In this document: piece by piece, positions 41,390 to 50,724 of the stretch | Numbering within the stretch: the first letter of the stretch is position 1 | Layout: each line of letters opens with the position of its first letter | Assembly: GCA_020348985.1 (NCBI GenBank) | Contig: CP070761.1 | Coordinates: forward strand, 1-56,348 | Reading direction: 5' to 3' | Length of the DNA: 56,348 nt | DNA from: Candidatus Thorarchaeota archaeon | GTDB lineage: Archaea > Asgardarchaeota > Thorarchaeia > Thorarchaeales > Thorarchaeaceae | The notes under the pieces: generated by a model | What the model saw: the letters and a program-made list of their open reading frames with translations, nothing else | The model's database searches: none | Told to the model about the DNA's origin: nothing | Made by a program: the position numbers and the translations under genes

Positions 41390-42160
41390 ATGTTCTGGAT
41401 GTTTCTAATTGGCACTGCAGGATCAGGAAAATCACTGCTTACATCATCCCTTGAAAAGTGGCTAGACTCATCTGAGCTAAGTGTGACCGTTGTAAATCTT
41501 GATCCAGGTGTAGATGATCCTCCCTATACAAGTGATGTAGATATCAGAGAACATGTCAACTATGGAGAAGTAATGAGTAGGTTTGGGCTCGGACCAAATG
41601 GGGCGTTGGTCGCTTCCTTAGACATTGCCGTAAGTCATGTGGATGAAATGCGTGAAGAAGTACTTGAGACTGAAAGGGATTATGTGATAGTTGATTGCCC
41701 GGGTCAGATGGAACTATTCGCATATCGCAATTCTGGACCTTTGATTGTGTCAAGTCTGAGAGGCCAAGACACTGCACTGTCACTTTATCTTCTTGATTCA
41801 AATATCGCAAAGACTCCGGCAGGCTTCCTTTCTTCAATGCTTCTGGGACTCTCGATCAACATTCGTTTTGATCTTCCACAAATCCATGTTCTTAGCAAAC
41901 CCGATATTCTTCTCGATGATGAAGTGGAGAAAATTGTCTCTTGGACAGAGGATATCTACAAACTAGAGGAGGAACTTGACAGCTCTTCGATAGGTCTTGT
42001 GCGTGAGTATTCGACAGCAATCCTAAGAATGCTTGAAAATCTGGGTGGTACAACAGATGTCATTCCTGTTTCAGCCAAAAACATGACTGGAATAGAGACG
42101 TTGTACGGAGAACTTCAGCGCGTTTTCAGTGGTGGAGATAACATCTACGGCGAGTTGTAA
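41390..42160 (+). CDS. GPN-loop GTPase
   Basis: About 256 residues. G1 FLIGTAGSGKSLL, the family-defining GPN loop in GLGPNGALVAS, G3 IVDCPGQMELF, and the G4-like VLSKPDIL are in order. Eukaryotic GPN1-3 help assemble RNA polymerase II; archaea carry one homologue. ATG 41390 is chosen, starting MFWMFLIG. The next gene follows with no gap. Confidence 0.95.
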   Translation: MFWMFLIGTAGSGKSLLTSSLEKWLDSSELSVTVVNLDPGVDDPPYTSDVDIREHVNYGEVMSRFGLGPNGALVASLDIAVSHVDEMREEVLETERDYVIVDCPGQMELFAYRNSGPLIVSSLRGQDTALSLYLLDSNIAKTPAGFLSSMLLGLSINIRFDLPQIHVLSKPDILLDDEVEKIVSWTEDIYKLEEELDSSSIGLVREYSTAILRMLENLGGTTDVIPVSAKNMTGIETLYGELQRVFSGGDNIYGEL

Positions 42161-43231
42161 TTGAACTTGACAAATGAGGTGTCTGTGCAGAATGCTGATG
42201 ATGACAGAAGAGCCTACTTCGTTCTCACGATCGGTGAACACCTGGACTTGGCACGGGCTGAGCAGGAAAGTCTTGTGAGTCTTGTGTCGTCTGGTACAAA
42301 GATAGAATGGAAAGGTCAGATTGGATTCTTTGACTCTCTAATATATCCGATTTCTTTCCTTTCGGATCGTTCTGTAATGGCCAAGGAATCTGGTGAAGTA
42401 TTCTATTCATGCAGTGGTCCGCTTCGCAATCTCTTTGAGAGTTTAGAAGGTGATATTCTGCGCACAATTGTAGACAAAAGAGAGACCTTCTGTGTGAGAA
42501 CACTGTCTTTAGCAGGTGTTGACACAAGAACGCGTTTGCAGACCGAATCGCATGTTGGAAATCTGATCGTCCAGGCGACAAAGGCAAAAGTCAACCTGGA
42601 GAATCCAGATGTAAAAGTGCTAGTCGTCTTCCTGTCAGATAGCACAATAGTGTGCAAGTCCACAGTCTCTAGACTACGGAGTCAGTTCAGATACAAAGTC
42701 CGTGAAACTCTACCCTTCTTCCATCCGAGCATGATGAATACAAGACTTGCTCGTGTTTTGTGCAATCTAGCCGGAGTTATGCCTCAGGATACAGTATTCG
42801 ACCCGTTTTGTGGAGCAGGGGGTATTCTTAGTGAAGCGTTGGCAATCGGTGCCAACGGGATAGGTATGGACTTGAATTGGAGGCTTCTTAGAGGAGCAAA
42901 GACAAATCTTTCAGAACGGAGGAGTTCCCAGTTTAGTCTCATTCAAGGTGATGCAAGGCAATTGCCACTAACTGGTTATGATCATATAGTGACCGACCCG
43001 CCTTATGGCAGAGCCAGCTCGACAAGAGGTTCTGCTGCCAATGCACTTGTGAGAGATTTCCTAGAAACTTCGACAAGGCTGGGTCGAAAGAGAGGGACGC
43101 TCTGCATATGTGGAAGTACAGAAATGGGCATTCCGGAATTGATTGAGAATCTGGGACTAGTGCCATTGAGAAGATTGCGCCTGAGAGTTCACAAGGGACT
43201 TACTCGTGAGATTGTAACATTAGATATCTAG
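42161..43231 (+). CDS. tRNA (guanine-10) N2-methyltransferase (Trm-G10/Trm11-like)
   Basis: About 356 residues. An N-terminal THUMP-type region (residues about 1-150) precedes a Rossmann methyltransferase with DPFCGAGGILSEALAIGANGIGMD as the SAM motif and the catalytic TDPPYGR, the pattern of the archaeal enzyme that methylates G10 of tRNA. The start is uncertain: TTG 42161 directly after the GPN stop, or GTG 42179. Likely co-transcribed with the GPN GTPase. Confidence 0.9.
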   Translation: MNLTNEVSVQNADDDRRAYFVLTIGEHLDLARAEQESLVSLVSSGTKIEWKGQIGFFDSLIYPISFLSDRSVMAKESGEVFYSCSGPLRNLFESLEGDILRTIVDKRETFCVRTLSLAGVDTRTRLQTESHVGNLIVQATKAKVNLENPDVKVLVVFLSDSTIVCKSTVSRLRSQFRYKVRETLPFFHPSMMNTRLARVLCNLAGVMPQDTVFDPFCGAGGILSEALAIGANGIGMDLNWRLLRGAKTNLSERRSSQFSLIQGDARQLPLTGYDHIVTDPPYGRASSTRGSAANALVRDFLETSTRLGRKRGTLCICGSTEMGIPELIENLGLVPLRRLRLRVHKGLTREIVTLDI

Positions 43232-43653
43232 TCAGCTATGATTCTTCCATCCTGAGTCATTGGTGCAAACCAAGAAAGGAAATCCTCGAACTCCTTGACT
43301 GAATCAAATCTCAGAGTGGTGTGAACACAACCAAGTGGTGGATCTTGGTCTGAATCGTCTACTATTCTTACTCGACCTTGACTTGCCGCCTGTTTATCGA
43401 ATAAGATGTATGTCTGCTCCTCATCCCAATTTTCAATTAGTAGTTTCCTTGCAACATCGATTATCCTAAGGTCATGGATGCGATCTCGAAGCCAAATGAT
43501 ACCTTCTCTATCATCTGCGGCCGTCCTGAGGACTGTGATGGTTTCTTTCTGTTCGCGTTGTAGACTGACACCACCGAACAGATTCGTCAAAGCTTTCTCA
43601 ACAAGATACTGATTCTCAGTTGGGAAAACACTACACGCTACTTCTATATTCAT
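43228..43653 (-). CDS. UPF0201 family protein
   Basis: About 141 residues matching the archaeal UPF0201 family (COG1931): an N-terminal ACSVFPTENQYLVEKALTNLF, a middle LRDRIHDLRIIDVARKLL and YILFDKQAASQGRVRI, and the C-terminal PLGCVHTTLRF, FEDFLSWFAP segment. The family is structurally related to RNA-binding folds but has no fixed function. It directly follows the UPF0200 kinase gene, the usual archaeal pairing, and converges with the tRNA methyltransferase gene by a 4-base overlap. Confidence 0.85.
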   Translation of the reverse strand: MNIEVACSVFPTENQYLVEKALTNLFGGVSLQREQKETITVLRTAADDREGIIWLRDRIHDLRIIDVARKLLIENWDEEQTYILFDKQAASQGRVRIVDDSDQDPPLGCVHTTLRFDSVKEFEDFLSWFAPMTQDGRIIAD

Positions 43654-43655
43654 CA

Positions 43656-44192
43656 CTATTGTGCCTCTGCAAGCTCTGTAGATATCCGACGAAGTTCCTC
43701 GATGCTTCCCTCGTTGACTATCATCTTATCAGCCAATGCGATAACTCCACCCAAGCCAACGGATATCTCTCTCAGATCACGCTCTCTGAAAGTACTCCAG
43801 TCAGGTGGAGCATCGTCTCGAGCTCGCTTGCGAAGTCTTGCGAATCTAGTTGAAGGAGAGGAATGAATGCACACGATAGTGAGCTGTGAAGCATAGTCAT
43901 CAAAAACATCAATTTCGTCGATGCTTCTACAGCCTTCAATGACAACGATATCGGAGTCCTTCTCTGAGAGCTCCTGAAGACAAAGCTTGGCAATAGCTCC
44001 AGGACCTTTTTGGTTTCTAAGTTCTAGCATCACTTGTCTGGTATTTTCCGGATTTGCTTGAAGTCCTTGACGTTGAACTTCATCTCGAACAGAATCACCC
44101 ATAACGATCACAGGTTTTCCAACATTCTGATAAGCACTGGCAACTTCACTCTTTCCTGCTCCGGGCATTCCGGTTATGATAACGAGTTTCAT
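43656..44192 (-). CDS. UPF0200 family nucleotide kinase-like protein
   Basis: 178 residues, a P-loop NMP-kinase/dephospho-CoA kinase relative. Walker A is IITGMPGAGKSEVA; GDSVRDEVQRQGL and VIEGCRSIDEIDVF mark the archaeal UPF0200 group; the lid arginines are in RFARLRKRARDD. The substrate is not known. It is co-oriented with UPF0201, and its stop abuts that gene. Confidence 0.9.
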   Translation of the reverse strand: MKLVIITGMPGAGKSEVASAYQNVGKPVIVMGDSVRDEVQRQGLQANPENTRQVMLELRNQKGPGAIAKLCLQELSEKDSDIVVIEGCRSIDEIDVFDDYASQLTIVCIHSSPSTRFARLRKRARDDAPPDWSTFRERDLREISVGLGGVIALADKMIVNEGSIEELRRISTELAEAQ

Positions 44193-44354
44193 TGATATTC
44201 AACGCCAAATTGGCTATTAGCTGCTGATGCTTTATCTTTGCGGTTATTGACCCGAACATTCGATGATCCGGGATATCGCCAAAGGTACAGTCTATGTTTC
44301 GGACTATCTATAAGGATGGAGTGGGGTTGTCCACCGAGGACTTGAGGTGGATCC

Positions 44355-44921
44355 ATGAGGGGAACTCTCAGAGCCTTTCTTAGTGTCGATATTGATGACC
44401 AGAGCTTACTGTCAAGGATAACGAATATCCAGACAAGACTAGATGCCCGGACTGCTAAGATGAAATTGGTGGAGAAGGAGAAAATCCATTTTACGTGGCG
44501 CTTCTTTGGGGAAACTCCTGTGTCAAGGATTGAATCAATGAAGGAAGTGATGAGCAGGATACGTTCATCTTCTTTCGAGATTCGTATCGGGGGCGTTGGG
44601 GCCTTTCCCAGCGCTAGACGTCCACGTGTGATTTGGATTGGGGTCACTGAGAATAGTGACAAGATGCGTTCCCTCAAGGCTGAGACTGATGATTTACTGG
44701 CCGAACTGGGCTACTCACGTGAGGCAAGGAAATTCCATCCTCATGCAACGATTGCGCGGGTAAGAAACGTACTTGACCGCAATCTGCTACAAGAGAACCT
44801 AGAAAGCATGGCCGGAATTGATGTAGGAAGTATGATTGTAGGCAACCTGCGATTGACCAAAAGCACATTGACACCTTCTGGTCCGATATATCAGACAGTC
44901 TGGGAAGTGGAACTGAAATAG
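44355..44921 (+). CDS. thpR: RNA 2',3'-cyclic phosphodiesterase
   Basis: 188 residues of the 2H phosphoesterase family. The two catalytic HxT motifs are IHFTWRF near residue 42 and FHPHATIAR near residue 130. RGTLRAFLSVDID is the typical opening. These enzymes open 2',3'-cyclic phosphates on RNA and appear in archaea near tRNA-processing genes. ATG 44355 has GAGGTGG 5 bases upstream. The intron-containing tRNA-Pro gene lies just downstream in the opposite direction. Confidence 0.93.
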   Translation: MRGTLRAFLSVDIDDQSLLSRITNIQTRLDARTAKMKLVEKEKIHFTWRFFGETPVSRIESMKEVMSRIRSSSFEIRIGGVGAFPSARRPRVIWIGVTENSDKMRSLKAETDDLLAELGYSREARKFHPHATIARVRNVLDRNLLQENLESMAGIDVGSMIVGNLRLTKSTLTPSGPIYQTVWEVELK

Positions 44922-44927
44922 GGACTG

Positions 44928-45036
44928 TGGTGGGCCGGGGGAGACTTGAACTCCCGATCTCTTGCAGATTGTGACATGATTCATGATGAGTCAAGCCGCC
45001 CCAAGCAAGAATCATACCAAGCTAGACTACCGACCC
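44928..45036 (-). tRNA. tRNA-Pro (anticodon GGG) with a 32-nt intron
   Basis: On the minus strand the acceptor GGGTCGG pairs with CCGGCCC (one G-T pair), then A and an encoded CCA. The anticodon stem CTTGC/GCAAG encloses TTGGGG and, 32 bases later, T. Removing 44967-44998 gives the loop TTGGGGT with anticodon GGG and G37, normal for proline tRNA. The intron is at the canonical 37/38 position and should be cut by the archaeal splicing endonuclease. D arm (GTCTAGCTTGGTATGAT) and T arm (GGGAG/CTCCC) are normal. Confidence 0.92.
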
Positions 45037-45199
45037 TTTGTTCATGGTCTGTTGACTATGGACCTTATGTATGGCCAAACCACAAGAAAGTTGAATTGAA
45101 GATAAATATTGCTTCAAAGATTGTCGCGTCTCTCTGGCCCTTTGCTCGATATGAATATCAGAGTGTGTGGAATGCTCTCATTGGATTAGGTGACATTTA

Positions 45200-46255
45200 T
45201 TGGCAACTGATGTTGTGTATCATGATGTCTTCGTGAAACATCAGCTCTCTCCTGGGCATCCAGAATCTCCAGAACGATTGAAGTCTGCATTGATGTTTCT
45301 CGAACGCGGGCGGCTGCTTGAAGATTCTGACACGAATCTGTTTACTCCATCTAGAAAGAGTATTGATCATATCATGTCTGTACACAGTATGGAGTATCTT
45401 GATGTGCTTCGAAGAACATCTGAGTCCGGGGGAGGATTCTTCACGTTGGATACCTCTGCTAACGAATATACGTACGAAGCAGCTATTATGGCAGCAAATG
45501 GCAGTGTAGAAACTGTTGAGAGAATTCAGAAAGGCATCATTCAGAATGCATACGTGTTATGTAGACCTCCGGGTCATCATGCGGAATCCAACCGGGCTTT
45601 TGGCTTCTGTTTCGTAAACAACATAGCAGTTGCTGCAAATTACCTTGTTGAGTTTGAAGGACTCGATCGAGTTATGATAATTGATTATGATGCTCATCAT
45701 GGTAATGGAACACAGAATACTTTCTACTCAAGTAACAAGATCCTATATGTTGGCTTACACCAAGACGGAAGAACTCTATTCCCAGGCTCAGGATTTCCTG
45801 ATGAGATTGGGAAAGGTGAGGGGGAAGGATATAATGTCAATTTGTCCATGTATCCTGGTGCTGGTGATCTATCCTATGGAATCGCTTTTGAGCAACTAAT
45901 CTGGCCCATTGTGGATTCCTTCAAGCCTCAGTTCATACTGGTGTCAGTTGGTTTTGACGGACATGTATCTGATCCACTAACGTCATTGGGTCTGACAAGA
46001 TCGGGATTTTCCATGATGAACCGAGAGCTAAATTCAATGGCGAAATCGCATGCATCAGGTAAGGTTGCTTTCTTTCTAGAGGGAGGCTACAATATTGACA
46101 TAGTGGGAAGTGGATCTCAGAATCTGGTGGAGGAGCTGGCGGGAAAAGATGTCACCTTGTTTGCAGAAAAACATGAAGAAAGCAAGAAGAGCGTAGAGTA
46201 TTCCGAGAACCTAATTATTTACCTGCAAGAGAAACTGGATGGTATTCTTCTCTAG
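45200..46255 (+). CDS. Histone deacetylase-family protein
   Basis: 351 residues of the HDAC/acetylpolyamine amidohydrolase/AcuC family. The zinc and catalytic residues are present: CRPPGHHAE, GFCFVNNIAVAA, IIDYDAHHGNGTQ, VSVGFDGHVSDP and FFLEGGYNID. The opening YHDVFVKHQLSPGHPESPERL is typical. The natural substrate may be an acetylated protein such as Alba or histone, or a small molecule; no histone gene is in the window. The start is TTG 45200 with AGGTGA 6 bases upstream. It converges on the hel308 gene with a 4-base overlap. Confidence 0.94.
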   Translation: MATDVVYHDVFVKHQLSPGHPESPERLKSALMFLERGRLLEDSDTNLFTPSRKSIDHIMSVHSMEYLDVLRRTSESGGGFFTLDTSANEYTYEAAIMAANGSVETVERIQKGIIQNAYVLCRPPGHHAESNRAFGFCFVNNIAVAANYLVEFEGLDRVMIIDYDAHHGNGTQNTFYSSNKILYVGLHQDGRTLFPGSGFPDEIGKGEGEGYNVNLSMYPGAGDLSYGIAFEQLIWPIVDSFKPQFILVSVGFDGHVSDPLTSLGLTRSGFSMMNRELNSMAKSHASGKVAFFLEGGYNIDIVGSGSQNLVEELAGKDVTLFAEKHEESKKSVEYSENLIIYLQEKLDGILL

Positions 46256-48507
46256 TCATCAAACTCATCAAGAAGTGTTTGAACAGGACCAAGGCTCACC
46301 TCATTGTCTGATGCATCTTCTCCAGCGACATCGACCCACTCATCTTCTTCTATTCCCAATTGTCGTTTGATTGACTTAGCAAGGGTCGTCCCAATTGTTG
46401 GGATACGAGCAAGTTTGATTGAATCAACCTGATGCAGATCTGCAAGTGTTCTCAAATCGTGATTATGTAGCATTCTTCCTCTTACTCGACCAATTCCTCT
46501 AAGCCCTACTAGCTCAAGCAGTTCTCCTTTGACTCCGTGTTTCATTCTAGATCCAAGTCTGCGAAGCTTCGGTACATGGTTTGAAGCTCCAACAACCCGG
46601 GCAATCTCCGAAGCTGAGTAGAGCAGCCAGATTGCCGACTGAACATAACGATGGATATCACCGACTCCAACATTGTACTGTTCTGTAATATTCCTCTCCG
46701 ATTGTTCGGAAATCCAGTCATAGAGCATGCTGGCAGTCTTGATCTCAGATAGGAATTCTGAGAATCCTTCGGGATCATCCCAGCTGTCTGGTGGTGATAT
46801 CAAGAATTCTTCGGAACGCCCATCCAATAGAATTGCGTAGTGTTCGAGCTCTGACCTGGTCACATACGAAACCGGCTGATCTGGACTATGACAAAGAAGA
46901 TGTAGGACCCCATCAATTGACAATTCATCTCTTTCAAGAAAGACATCGCGAAACATTATCGCAGTCTGTGGATCAACATATAGCTGGGAAACCCTCTTAC
47001 CCAAAGTGGTGGCATTGAATCGTCTCTTTTCATCCGATTGAATCAATTCTCCATTCTCTAGAAAAGTCAGGGCTGATTCGATATGATCATCTATTGCATC
47101 GGTATCATATTGATAAGAGAAGAAAGTCCCGCCTATTAGTGCGTCAACTCCTTTCCGATTTTGTGTCATACCGTTTGCGATTGATGCAAGAAGGTGTGAG
47201 CGGAGCGCTGTGGGCGACGCAAGCTTTGATGAGATGGTCTCGGGTTCCGAGAGAATGTAGTAGTCTGTAAGAGAATCGTACTCCTCCTCGGTCTTGGCAA
47301 TTAGAACAGCCTCTCCATAGCTGTCATACTTGGGGCGTCCAGCACGTCCAGCCATTTGCTTGTACTCCAAGATTGGTATGGGATAGTTCCCTCTTCCTTG
47401 TTCGAAACGACGGTAATCCCGTATCACGACTCTTCTTGCCGGCAGATTTACGCCGGCAGCCAGAGTCGGAGTAGCAATAATCACTTTTAGTAGATTGTTT
47501 CGGAAACAGTCTTCAACAATAGACCGCTCGCTATTCGCAAGTCCAGCATGATGAAAAGCCGCTCCCATAGCCATTACTCGTGCAAGCGTCTTTGATGCCT
47601 CGGGAATGTTTACTCCCTTGTTTATTCGTCCTGCGTATTTCGAGAGTTGGTCTATGGTGTTCCTCTGCAGATATGGACGTACTGAAGATGCGATTTTCTT
47701 GGCTACAGAGACGGTGGAACGTCGACTTGAAACGAAAACTAGGACTTGTCCGTTTTCATCGAGAATGTCACATACTATGTTTGTGAGGTCATCCCTGCGA
47801 GTTCGTTTGATATCCTTGGAAGGGCCATTCTTGAACGCAATGCTTCCATCAATATACACACCTTCATCCAGAGGGACAGGTCTCCAATCACTTCTTATCA
47901 GCGATGCATCAAGCCATGCTGCAATGTCTTTTGCATTCGATATAGTGGCGCTAAGTGCTACCACCTGAATCTCTGGAATCGATTGGATCATTTTCGCAAG
48001 AACCATTTCAAGTGTAGGTCCTCGTGATGGATCATTGACTAGATGTATCTCGTCTGCTACAACTACTCCAATATCGTCCAACCACTCTGCCTTGTGTCGA
48101 ATGAGCGAATCGGCCTTCTCTGTTGTGACCACTACTATGTCAGCGTCTCGTAGTTTTGTTCCAGAAGAATCATAGTCGCCTACTGACATAGCGGTTGTGA
48201 TACCAATTTGTTCGTATTTCTTGAATTCAGCATACTTCTCATGTGCCAACGATCTCAGAGGAACTAGGTAGAGTCCTTTTCCTCTGCCATCCAGAATCGC
48301 TCTTATCATACATAACTCTGCAACTAAGGTCTTGCCAGAGCTAGTTGGAACAGCAAGAACAAGGTTCTTTCCTTCTAATACTCCAGTGTCAAATGCAGCT
48401 TGCTGTGGCGGGAAGAGCTCAGACAATCCCAAGTTCTCAAGTAGTTTGATCACCTTCCTGTTTATCGGAAGCTCCTTGAGTTCTTTCACGAATATTCCCA
48501 CTGTCAA
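46252..48507 (-). CDS. hel308: Hel308-type Ski2-like DNA helicase
   Basis: 751 residues of an SF2 helicase acting at stalled forks. Motif Q region LFPPQQAAFDTGVL, Walker A AVPTSSGKTLVAEL, DEIH motif VVADEIHLVND, motif III LSATISNAKDIAAWL, motif VI QMAGRAGRPKYDSYGEAVL and a C-terminal helix-hairpin-helix part (LVGLRGIGRVRGRML; LARIPTIGTTLAKSI) match Hel308. The chosen start is TTG 48507; GTG 48489 with GGGA in front is an alternative. It lies 22 bases below mcm in the same direction. Confidence 0.94.
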   Translation of the reverse strand: MTVGIFVKELKELPINRKVIKLLENLGLSELFPPQQAAFDTGVLEGKNLVLAVPTSSGKTLVAELCMIRAILDGRGKGLYLVPLRSLAHEKYAEFKKYEQIGITTAMSVGDYDSSGTKLRDADIVVVTTEKADSLIRHKAEWLDDIGVVVADEIHLVNDPSRGPTLEMVLAKMIQSIPEIQVVALSATISNAKDIAAWLDASLIRSDWRPVPLDEGVYIDGSIAFKNGPSKDIKRTRRDDLTNIVCDILDENGQVLVFVSSRRSTVSVAKKIASSVRPYLQRNTIDQLSKYAGRINKGVNIPEASKTLARVMAMGAAFHHAGLANSERSIVEDCFRNNLLKVIIATPTLAAGVNLPARRVVIRDYRRFEQGRGNYPIPILEYKQMAGRAGRPKYDSYGEAVLIAKTEEEYDSLTDYYILSEPETISSKLASPTALRSHLLASIANGMTQNRKGVDALIGGTFFSYQYDTDAIDDHIESALTFLENGELIQSDEKRRFNATTLGKRVSQLYVDPQTAIMFRDVFLERDELSIDGVLHLLCHSPDQPVSYVTRSELEHYAILLDGRSEEFLISPPDSWDDPEGFSEFLSEIKTASMLYDWISEQSERNITEQYNVGVGDIHRYVQSAIWLLYSASEIARVVGASNHVPKLRRLGSRMKHGVKGELLELVGLRGIGRVRGRMLHNHDLRTLADLHQVDSIKLARIPTIGTTLAKSIKRQLGIEEDEWVDVAGEDASDNEVSLGPVQTLLDEFDD

Positions 48508-48529
48508 TAACGGCTTTGTCAGGTAAGTT

Positions 48530-50614
48530 CTAAGCTCGTTTTACTTTGCCTTCTTGGGGATTGAAGAGTATTCCTTCAGTTACTAGCTTTCTGATTACAG
48601 CCTCTGCCGCTTCTCGTGGAACTCCCATTTCAACAACACGTTGAATCAGAACATCTTCACTTACAACGGAAGTCCCCTCTTCTTCAAGATTCTTCATGGC
48701 TGTCAGAACTTTGTCCGATGAGCTTCGTTGTGCTGCGCTCATTTTAGAGACTAATTGGTCAATGTCGATTTTGCCTGTTATTCGGTCAAGTGCAACCATC
48801 CTTAGTGATTCTTCCATTAATCTAACAGATGCTTGGGCGTCTTCCTTTGTGACTTTCGAACGTAGGGCCATCCTTGCTCTAGCTTCGGCAAGTCGTACAA
48901 GCGACTCTAACTGGCGAGCTGTAATCGGGACAGGTGCAACACCCCCTTCCGCGGTCTTTCGCAAATCAACATAGAAATTCTCTATGACTTCGGAAGCTTC
49001 GGCAGACAGCTGTGGAATAACATAACGATTAGCGTAGCCAATGTACTTCTTCAAGAACTCGGAAGAGATTGTTGGAGTAGTAGCGCTTTGCATGGGTTGG
49101 CGCCGATGCATTCCCAGGATGAACTTAGCAAGTTCGCGATCTTTCGTTGCTTCAACAGTATCTACCATTATCCAGATCAGGTCAAATCTTGAAAGAATGG
49201 TAAATGGAAGTCTGATGTTGTCTTGAACAGAGAGGGAAGACTCGTATCTTCCAAGCGAAGGATTTGCTGCTGCTAGGATTGATGTTCTTGCATTGAGTGT
49301 AGCCACTATACCTGCTTTGGCAATGCTAACCGTGTGTTGTTCCATCGCTTCATGAATTGCAGTACGATCATTTGGGTCCATTTTGTCGAATTCGTCAATA
49401 CATGCGATTCCTTGGTCAGCCAGCACCAACGCGCCAGCTTCCAGAGTCATTGCGCCACTGTCTGTGTCATGGACAACGGCAGCAGTCAGACCTGCAGCTG
49501 TAGTGCCCTTGCCTGAAGTATAAAGACCTCTTGATGCCAGTCCTGATACAAATTTCAGAATCTGGCTCTTCCCCGTTCCTGGGTCTCCAACCATAAGGAT
49601 ATTCGAACGACCTCTGAGACGTGTACCATCTGGAAGCGTCTTACCGACACCGCCGAAGAGTAGGAGAGCTATAGATTCCTTGATTTTTTCGTGTCCTTGG
49701 ATAGAGGGTGCTATTGATGCGAAAATCCTCTCATGGACATACTGATCTTCGGCAAGTTCCTTAATGCGTTTAGTGTCTTCTTCAGAGATTTCCAGCTGTT
49801 CATACTCCTTTTCGGCCACTTCTACGCCATTGGCATCGATGAATATATTGAATGTAGCCAGTCGACCCCCCCGCCTCGAGAAATCAGGTGTAGTCTGTAG
49901 TATACCCGAGATTTTAACCATATCACCGGGTCTGGATATATCGACAATGTCACCTCTCAACGTCACATCAATTGAGCGTGGCATCTGTCCAGGAGGGAGT
50001 TCTTCCGGAGATTCTTGAATTCTGACCTTCTGCCAATCTATGAAAAGCGACTTCTCTGGAATAAGGCGTGTGGGTGGACGCTTCTGTCCGCATTGGTCAC
50101 AGAACTCTGGAATAGTATATTTGCCATCTTCTTGATGGACAATGTGTTCATTCGGACATTGACCGGCGTTGCCTCTACATTTGAAGACTCCAACCACAAG
50201 CAGTGGCTTCACTTCACTGGCACGCATCATTATTCCACTGATCTGGATTATTTTCCCAATGTGCTTTGATCGAACTGCTCTTAGTGGTACATGATCCGGG
50301 ACGTTAATGATTCGTACCTTGAAAATTCCTGATGGATCAGCAAATGAAGCTACATAGTCTGGGTCTTCGATCCTTAGGACAGAGATCAGAGCTCTGTTTG
50401 TCAGTTCTAGGAAGCTTGATGGTTGGTCTGCAACTTCTACAACGAACACATTGTCAAATGTGGTAAGATCTTGGAAATCAACTGTAAGAGACGTTTCTGC
50501 GTTCAATGACAGTTGCTGAATCCTTGGCCAATAGGTTAGGTTTCCTTGTTCATCCTTGAAAGTACGAAGGAACTCCTCGAATCTCTCCTGCAAGCCATCA
50601 TCAGGTATTGACAT
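48530..50614 (-). CDS. mcm: Replicative minichromosome maintenance helicase
   Basis: 694 residues. The N-terminal part has the A domain, an OB fold and a zinc-binding set (VFKCRGNAGQCPNEH..PEFCDQCGQ). The AAA+ core has Walker A MVGDPGTGKSQILKF, Walker B IACIDEFDKM, sensor ANPSLGRYE and arginine finger ILSRFDLIW, then a C-terminal winged helix (VVSEDVLIQRVVEMGVPREAAEAVIRKLV). It is the motor of the CMG helicase with GINS. Gins23 lies upstream. One MCM only is seen here. Confidence 0.98.
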   Translation of the reverse strand: MSIPDDGLQERFEEFLRTFKDEQGNLTYWPRIQQLSLNAETSLTVDFQDLTTFDNVFVVEVADQPSSFLELTNRALISVLRIEDPDYVASFADPSGIFKVRIINVPDHVPLRAVRSKHIGKIIQISGIMMRASEVKPLLVVGVFKCRGNAGQCPNEHIVHQEDGKYTIPEFCDQCGQKRPPTRLIPEKSLFIDWQKVRIQESPEELPPGQMPRSIDVTLRGDIVDISRPGDMVKISGILQTTPDFSRRGGRLATFNIFIDANGVEVAEKEYEQLEISEEDTKRIKELAEDQYVHERIFASIAPSIQGHEKIKESIALLLFGGVGKTLPDGTRLRGRSNILMVGDPGTGKSQILKFVSGLASRGLYTSGKGTTAAGLTAAVVHDTDSGAMTLEAGALVLADQGIACIDEFDKMDPNDRTAIHEAMEQHTVSIAKAGIVATLNARTSILAAANPSLGRYESSLSVQDNIRLPFTILSRFDLIWIMVDTVEATKDRELAKFILGMHRRQPMQSATTPTISSEFLKKYIGYANRYVIPQLSAEASEVIENFYVDLRKTAEGGVAPVPITARQLESLVRLAEARARMALRSKVTKEDAQASVRLMEESLRMVALDRITGKIDIDQLVSKMSAAQRSSSDKVLTAMKNLEEEGTSVVSEDVLIQRVVEMGVPREAAEAVIRKLVTEGILFNPQEGKVKRA

Positions 50615-50696
50615 TGCATTATGCCTCTGAAGCGTATCTTGAGACTGACAATTTGCGGACTCTAGTCTCTGGTCTCACTGATTGGTCGATTTGTGT

Positions 50697-50707
50697 CATA
50701 TTTAAGC
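50697..50707 (-). promoter_or_regulatory. TATA box of the mcm-hel308 unit
   Basis: GCTTAAATATG on the minus strand, 83-93 bases upstream of the mcm ATG in the gap after the Gins23 gene. It suggests mcm has its own promoter with a leader of about 60 bases. Confidence 0.4.
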
Positions 50708-50724
50708 CCCTGTATAGCCATCGT

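Noticed and set aside
44189..44677. 162-residue minus-strand frame upstream of UPF0200
   Set aside because: It is antisense to thpR, whose HxT motifs are intact on the plus strand.
49864..49871. C run in mcm as a possible frameshift
   Set aside because: The frame continues with normal MCM sequence on both sides, so the run is only a local homopolymer.
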